Assembly: GCA_049601915.1 (NCBI GenBank)
Contig: JBMYRB010000004.1
Location: 124,001-188,000 of the forward strand
Direction: 5' to 3'
From: UBA8079 sp049601915
GTDB taxonomy: Bacteria > Pseudomonadota > Alphaproteobacteria > UBA6615
Length of the DNA stretch: 64,000 bases
This document shows, piece after piece, positions 59,477 to 64,000 of the stretch. Position 1 is the first letter of the stretch, and each line of letters opens with the position of its first letter. Below the pieces are notes generated by a model. The model searched no databases, had not been told where the DNA came from, and worked only from the letters and a program-made list of their open reading frames with translations. A program made the translations under genes and the position numbers.

Positions 59477-61665
59477 GTGACACCGCCGCACGCCCCAAAG
59501 ACCTGATGGGTCTGAGCGACGAGGAATATGACACGATTCTCGAAATCCTCGGCCGCACGCCGAATTTCACCGAACTCGGTATTTTCTCCGTGATGTGGTC
59601 GGAGCATTGCTCCTACAAATCCTCCAAATTCTGGCTTAAGACCCTTCCGACCGAGGGTCCGCAGGTCATCCAGGGACCCGGTGAGAACGCAGGGGTCATC
59701 GATATCGGCGACGGGCTGGCGGCGATCTTCAAGATCGAGAGCCACAACCATCCGAGCTTCATCGAACCCTATCAGGGTGCGGCCACCGGCGTCGGCGGCA
59801 TCATGCGCGACGTGTTCACCATGGGCGCGCGCCCCGTCGCCAACATGAACGCGCTGCGTTTCGGCGCACCCGATCACCCCAGGACACGGCACCTGGTGGA
59901 TGGCGTCATCGCGGGGATCGGCGGCTACGGCAATTGCATGGGGGTGCCCACCGTCGGCGGCGAGGTGAACTTCGATCCCGCCTATAACGGCAATATCCTG
60001 GTCAACGCCATGACCGTTGGGCTCGCGGCGACCGATAAGATTTTCTACTCCGCCGCGGCGGGGGTCGGCCTGCCGGTGGTTTATGTCGGCGCCAAAACCG
60101 GGCGCGACGGCATCCATGGCGCCACCATGGCGTCGGCCGAGTTCGACGATGATTCCGACGAAAAACGCCCCACCGTGCAGGTCGGCGATCCGTTTACCGA
60201 GAAGCTGCTGCTCGAAGCCTGCCTGGAACTGATGGCAACCGATGCGATCATCGCGATCCAGGACATGGGGGCCGCGGGCCTGACATCCTCATCGGTCGAG
60301 ATGGCGAGCAAGGGCGAGGTCGGCATCACCCTGACCCTCGACAACGTCCCCCAGCGCGAAACCGAGATGACGCCCTATGAGATGATGCTTTCGGAGAGTC
60401 AGGAGCGGATGCTCATGGTGCTGAAGCCCGGGCGCGAGGAGATGGCGCGCGCCATTTTCGATAAATGGGAACTCGACCTCGCTGTGATCGGCGAGACGAA
60501 CGACAGCCAGCGGCTCGTCTTGAACTGGCGGGGCGAGGTTGCTGCCGACATCCCGGTACCACCGCTGGTGGCCGCCGCGCCAGAATATGAACGCCCGTGG
60601 ACGGCGACCCCGCCCCGCGCGGTTCTCGGCCCCGATGAAGTGGCGGCACCGGACGACCTCGCGGATGCTCTGCTGGAACTGGTCGCAAGCCCCGATCTGT
60701 GCTCTCGGCGCTGGGTCTGGGAGCAATATGATCACATGGTGATGGGCGACACGGTCGGCCGGCCGGGCGGCGATGCCGCGCTCGTGCGGGTCCACGGTAC
60801 CGGCAAGGCACTCGCGATCAGCACCGACTGCACCCCGCGCTATGTGGTCGCCAACCCGGTCGAGGGCGGCAAGCAAGCGGTCGCGGAATCCTGGCGTAAT
60901 GTGACGGCGGTTGGTGCGACCCCGCTGGCAGTGACCAACAATCTGAATTTCGGCAACCCCGAACGGCCCGAAATCATGGGCCAGCTGGTCGGTGCCGTGC
61001 AGGGCATCGGGGCCGCCTGCGAGGCGCTCGACGCGCCCATCGTGTCGGGCAATGTTTCGCTCTACAACGAAACGAATGGCGAGGCGATCCTGCCGACCCC
61101 GGTGATCGGCTGCGTCGGCCTGATTGATGACCTGACCAACGCCCTGGGCACCGCATTTGTCGATGAAGGCGATGCGGTATTCGTCGTCGGCGAGACATCG
61201 GGTTGGCTCGGTGGCTCGATATATCAGCGCGATCAGGCTGGCGGCTTGGCCGGTGCGCCGCCGCCAGTTGACCTAGAAATCGAACGACGCAACGGCGATT
61301 TCGTGCGCCAGGCGATCCTTGCGGGCCGGATCAACGCCTGCCATGACGTCAGCGACGGTGGAATCGCCGTCGCCCTGGCAGAGATGGCGGTCGCCGGCGA
61401 TATCGGCGTCGAGATCACCGCAAAACCCGAGATTCCAGCCCACGCCTGGGCCTTCGGCGAGGATCAGGCACGTTACGTCGCCACCTGTGCCGACGCCGCG
61501 AAATTCGCCACCGCCGCCGCAGATGCGGGCGTGCCTATCGAGCGCATCGGCAGCGTCGGTGGGGCCGCGTTGACACTCCCGGAAGCGAAGCCTATATCCG
61601 TCGCGGCGCTACGCGATGCACATTCGCGCTGGTTGCCGGCGTATATGGCATCGCGCGAGAGCTGA
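59473..61665 (+). CDS. purL: FGAM synthase, large subunit (small type)
   Basis: The 730-residue PurL protein has MWSEHCSYKSSKFWLK, KIESHNHPSFIEPYQGAATG, GTPTVGGEV-like sequence GVPTVGGEVNF, and a second half with ALAVTNNLNFGNPERPEIMG and SGNVSLYNETNG. It makes FGAM from FGAR with ATP and ammonia, working with PurS and PurQ. The start overlaps purQ. The length fits the Gram-positive/alphaproteobacterial form. Confidence 0.96.
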   Translation: MSDTAARPKDLMGLSDEEYDTILEILGRTPNFTELGIFSVMWSEHCSYKSSKFWLKTLPTEGPQVIQGPGENAGVIDIGDGLAAIFKIESHNHPSFIEPYQGAATGVGGIMRDVFTMGARPVANMNALRFGAPDHPRTRHLVDGVIAGIGGYGNCMGVPTVGGEVNFDPAYNGNILVNAMTVGLAATDKIFYSAAAGVGLPVVYVGAKTGRDGIHGATMASAEFDDDSDEKRPTVQVGDPFTEKLLLEACLELMATDAIIAIQDMGAAGLTSSSVEMASKGEVGITLTLDNVPQRETEMTPYEMMLSESQERMLMVLKPGREEMARAIFDKWELDLAVIGETNDSQRLVLNWRGEVAADIPVPPLVAAAPEYERPWTATPPRAVLGPDEVAAPDDLADALLELVASPDLCSRRWVWEQYDHMVMGDTVGRPGGDAALVRVHGTGKALAISTDCTPRYVVANPVEGGKQAVAESWRNVTAVGATPLAVTNNLNFGNPERPEIMGQLVGAVQGIGAACEALDAPIVSGNVSLYNETNGEAILPTPVIGCVGLIDDLTNALGTAFVDEGDAVFVVGETSGWLGGSIYQRDQAGGLAGAPPPVDLEIERRNGDFVRQAILAGRINACHDVSDGGIAVALAEMAVAGDIGVEITAKPEIPAHAWAFGEDQARYVATCADAAKFATAAADAGVPIERIGSVGGAALTLPEAKPISVAALRDAHSRWLPAYMASRES

Positions 61666-61703
61666 TCTGGCGAGATACCGCAATCACCCGGGGAGTTGCC
61701 CAA

Positions 61704-61943
61704 ATGCCGATGGCCGCCAGCGAGATCAAGAGCTTGATCAAGGAAGCGTTGCCGGATGCCGAAATCCGGATCGATGATCTGCGCGGCGATGGCGACCATT
61801 ACCTGGCAAATGTCGTCTCGTCGGCATTCGCGGGAAAATCCCGTGTCCAGCAACATCAGATGGTTTACGAGGCTCTCCAGGGCCGCATGGGCGGCGAGCT
61901 ACATGCACTCGCGCTTCAAACCTCTGCCCCCGAGAACGGCTAA
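61704..61943 (+). CDS. bolA: BolA-family protein
   Basis: The 79-residue protein has IKSLIKEALPDAEIRIDDL, DGDHYLANVVS and the closing RVQQHQMVYEALQGRMGGEL with the conserved histidine. BolA proteins bind [2Fe-2S] clusters together with monothiol glutaredoxins in iron handling; the glutaredoxin gene follows 21 bases later. Confidence 0.94.
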   Translation: MPMAASEIKSLIKEALPDAEIRIDDLRGDGDHYLANVVSSAFAGKSRVQQHQMVYEALQGRMGGELHALALQTSAPENG

Positions 61944-61964
61944 CCAAATTATTCGGAGTCCGAT

Positions 61965-62303
61965 ATGACCGACAGCCCTGTGCAAGAACGCATCAAGACC
62001 GACATCGACCAGAATGAAGTGATGCTCTTCATGAAAGGGACCCCGGTGTTCCCGCAGTGCGGTTTCTCCGCCGCCGTGGTCCAGATCCTGAACCATATGG
62101 GCGTTAAGTTCGGCAGCGCCGACGTGCTGGTCGACCCGGCCATCCGGGACGGCATCAAGGAATTCACCAATTGGCCGACCGTCCCCCAGCTGTATGTGAA
62201 GGGCGAGTTCGTCGGCGGTTGCGATATCATCCGCGAAATGTTCGAGACCGGCGAGCTTGAGCAGATGTTCGAGGAAAAGGGCATCGCGCTCGAAGCTGCC
62301 TGA
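61965..62303 (+). CDS. grxD: Monothiol glutaredoxin (CGFS type)
   Basis: The 112-residue protein has MLFMKGTPVFPQCGFSAAVV with the CGFS active site, WPTVPQLYVKGEFVGGCDI and the C-terminal glutathione-binding residues. It transfers [2Fe-2S] clusters and pairs with the BolA protein encoded just upstream. A strong terminator follows. Confidence 0.95.
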   Translation: MTDSPVQERIKTDIDQNEVMLFMKGTPVFPQCGFSAAVVQILNHMGVKFGSADVLVDPAIRDGIKEFTNWPTVPQLYVKGEFVGGCDIIREMFETGELEQMFEEKGIALEAA

Positions 62304-62326
62304 TCCACGACCTTCAGCTAATGTAA

Positions 62327-62358
62327 ACGGGCCGCGAATTTCGCGGCCCGTTTTGTTT
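62327..62358 (+). terminator. Rho-independent terminator after grxD
   Basis: A perfect 10-bp stem, acgggccgcg (62327-62336) and cgcggcccgt (62342-62351), has a 5-base loop (aattt) and is followed by tttgttt. It closes the purine-bolA-grxD transcription unit. Confidence 0.93.
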
Positions 62359-62452
62359 GCACCCTCCCAATGGAGCGCCTCCCCTGCCGCAGCTTCCCAC
62401 ATTCCAGAATGACCGCCGCCAGTTCTCTGGCGCGGAATCCGCCGGGTTGGCT

Positions 62453-63301
62453 ATGGGCGTCGGCGCATTTCTGATCTGGAGCTTCACACCCTTCTATTTC
62501 GAGGCGGTCCAGTCGCTCAGCGTGATCGAGATCGTCGCCCATCGGTTCCTCTGGTGCATTCCGTTCATGGCCCTGGTCCTCACGTTCGCACGCCAGTGGC
62601 CCGGCCTGTTCGCCGCGTTGCGCAACCGGCGGGTCCTGGCAACCCTGTTGCTGACGGCCGCGCTGATCAGTGTGAACTGGAGCATGTTTATCTTCACGGT
62701 GGTCACCGACCAGCTCCTTGCTTCGAGCCTCGGCTACTTCCTGAGCCCGCTGTTCAACGTGCTGCTGGGCTTCGTCGTATTGCGTGAACGCCTGTCGAGC
62801 GGCCAGCGCATCGCCGTGGCACTAGCGGCCATCGGCGTCGGCATCCAGGTCGTGGCGTTCGGCCAGGTGCCGTGGATCGCGCTCGTCATTGCCTTCTCCT
62901 TCGGCAGCTACGGCCTGCTGCGCAAGACCGTCGCGGCCGGACCCGCGGTCGGCCTGTTCGTCGAATGCACAGTCATCGCGCCCATCGCCGCGGCCACGCT
63001 CATCTGGTTCTCGGTCCAGGGTACGGGCGCGTTCGGACAATCCGGGCTCGGGTTCGATGCGCTGATCGCCTTTTCCGGTGTGGTCACCGGATTGCCGCTA
63101 CTCATGTTCGCCGCGGCGGCGCGCCGGGTTCAGCTGGCGACGATCGGGCTCATGCAATACATCGCGCCATCCTTCTACCTTATCTTCGCGCTGACCTTCT
63201 TTCCCCAGCCCTTCGGCACAGCCGAAATCGTCACCTTTGCTTTCATTTGGCTGGCGCTGATCATCTACACCGTCGAGATTTTCCGAACGCGCGTTGTCTG
63301 A
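62453..63301 (+). CDS. rarD: RarD-like EamA transporter
   Basis: The protein has ten hydrophobic spans. RarD features include VGAFLIWSFTPFYFEAVQSL, VAHRFLWCIPFMALVL, SLGYFLSPLFNVLLGF and LATIGLMQYIAPSFYLIFAL. RarD proteins are carriers linked to chloramphenicol sensitivity or metabolite export. The start is uncertain: family similarity (GAESAGLAMG) runs a few residues upstream of ATG 62453, but the only upstream start in frame is a TTG (62357) inside the grxD terminator. An ATG at 62409 is two bases out of frame. Confidence 0.82.
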   Translation: MGVGAFLIWSFTPFYFEAVQSLSVIEIVAHRFLWCIPFMALVLTFARQWPGLFAALRNRRVLATLLLTAALISVNWSMFIFTVVTDQLLASSLGYFLSPLFNVLLGFVVLRERLSSGQRIAVALAAIGVGIQVVAFGQVPWIALVIAFSFGSYGLLRKTVAAGPAVGLFVECTVIAPIAAATLIWFSVQGTGAFGQSGLGFDALIAFSGVVTGLPLLMFAAAARRVQLATIGLMQYIAPSFYLIFALTFFPQPFGTAEIVTFAFIWLALIIYTVEIFRTRVV

Positions 63302-63389
63302 CGCCGGATGTGGCGGCCTGACGCGTTGAATCCCGCGGTGACAGGGCGCAATATGCCTCAACGATGACAAATTAACCGGAGACGACACG

Positions 63390-63953
63390 ATGGCTATGTA
63401 CTGGCTTGACCATGTGAATATCCGCACGGCGAAACTCGACGAGATGTCCGCCTTCTACGAGAATGTCCTCGGGCTGAAGCGCGGCAAACGGCCGCTGAGT
63501 TTCGATTTCGGTGGCGCATGGCACTATTGCGGCAGCAACGCAATTGTTCACCTCGTGGAATCGGTCAAGAAGATCAAGCCGGGCGAAGCCCAGGTCGAGC
63601 ATTTCGCCCTGCGCGCCGGCGGCAGCATGAAATCGTTCCAGCGCAAAATGCGCGACCATGACGCGCCCTACAACGTGGTGCCGTTGCTCGAGATCAATAT
63701 GGTTCAGGTCAACGTGTTCGACCCGGACGGCAACAAGATCGAAGTCCAGTTCGCCGCCACCGGGGACGAAGACATGGAACCCTTCCCGGGCAACAGCGCC
63801 GCCTCAAAGCGCCGCTTCAAGAAGGGTGCAGAGCTGAACAAAACGGGCATCATGGCGCTCAAGAAGTCCAAGTCGAAGACATCCAAGACTAACAAGAAAC
63901 TGGGCGGACCGAAACCCATCCGCGCGCCGAAACGGCGCCCGCGCAATGCCTAA
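63390..63953 (+). CDS. VOC-fold protein with lysine/arginine-rich tail
   Basis: The 187-residue protein has an N-terminal VOC/glyoxalase domain in residues 1-125 (WLDHVNIRTAKLDEMSAFYE, VEHFALRAGG, NVFDPDGNKIEVQF). A roughly 55-residue, strongly basic tail follows, with runs such as KRRFKKGAE, LKKSKSKTSKTNKKL and APKRRPRNA. The tail resembles nucleic-acid-binding extensions and is unusual for a VOC enzyme. The VOC substrate is unknown. Confidence 0.85.
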   Translation: MAMYWLDHVNIRTAKLDEMSAFYENVLGLKRGKRPLSFDFGGAWHYCGSNAIVHLVESVKKIKPGEAQVEHFALRAGGSMKSFQRKMRDHDAPYNVVPLLEINMVQVNVFDPDGNKIEVQFAATGDEDMEPFPGNSAASKRRFKKGAELNKTGIMALKKSKSKTSKTNKKLGGPKPIRAPKRRPRNA

Positions 63954-64000
63954 AACCGCGCCAACGATGACGTGAATATAAGAATATTTAAATGTAATGG

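Noticed and set aside
1..64000. CRISPR arrays, rRNA genes, known riboswitches
   Set aside because: No regularly spaced repeats, no rRNA sequence and no recognisable riboswitch core were seen, including upstream of moaA, purC and the tup genes.

Overview
The window is GC-rich chromosomal DNA of an alphaproteobacterium. Lineage evidence is the DUF1476 (ATP synthase zeta-type) and DUF1491 proteins, the one-cysteine DksA, the sfsA-map-radC neighbourhood, the small-type purL with separate purS and purQ, and typical intergenic palindromes. A Rhodospirillales-like free-living heterotroph is my guess, not a demonstrated assignment. Coding density is high, with many ATGA/GTGA overlaps between genes. 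The one clear compositional break is an AT-rich island at about 38.7-41.3 kb.

Region by region: 0-2.3 kb holds an acyl-CoA dehydrogenase (cut by the window edge), an alcohol dehydrogenase and dksA. 2.8-16.5 kb is a formate-oxidation and metal-cofactor block: a fused NuoE/NuoF-type subunit (fdsGB), the catalytic subunit fdsA, fdhD, an unknown membrane protein, mobA, a tungstate transporter (tupBCA) and moaA. Together these suggest a NAD-linked Mo- or W-dependent formate dehydrogenase with its own cofactor supply. 16.6-25.8 kb holds nadK, an aspartoacylase-like gene, transporters, glyoxalase II, a haloalkane dehalogenase, a quinone oxidoreductase and small enzymes. 24.9-38.6 kb is rich in catabolic genes: amidohydrolases, an aminotransferase, two amidases, RidA, EamA and MFS transporters, an OmpA-like lipoprotein, and a dehalogenase-like pseudogene with three in-frame stops.

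38.6-41.3 kb is a small AT-rich genomic island flanked by a complete tRNA-Leu(UAA) and a second copy of that tRNA's 5' half. Its only gene fuses a formyltransferase-like domain to a GINT1-like propeller domain. 41.4-49.3 kb is housekeeping (a cinA-like gene, sfsA, map, a broken radC, purB, the DUF1476 gene) plus a hydrolase/CMD gene pair. 49.3-55.5 kb is another catabolic block. 55.6-62.3 kb is the purine cluster purC-purS-(TPR-sulfotransferase)-purQ-purL, then bolA and a monothiol glutaredoxin. The end carries rarD and a glyoxalase-fold protein with a very basic tail.

The most interesting item is at 52056-52736. It is an AhpD/CMD-family gene whose second redox cysteine (CxxC) is encoded by an in-frame TGA, while the frame continues for 135 more codons that align with an intact paralogue in the same window. 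A stem-loop with a GGUC loop lies just after the TGA. This fits a selenoprotein with a CxxU motif, although simple nonsense decay is not excluded. Other leads are the tRNA-bounded island, an apparent unannotated small RNA unit at about 9.53-9.79 kb with its own promoter and terminator, an unknown membrane protein locked between fdhD and mobA, and a sulfotransferase embedded in the purine operon.
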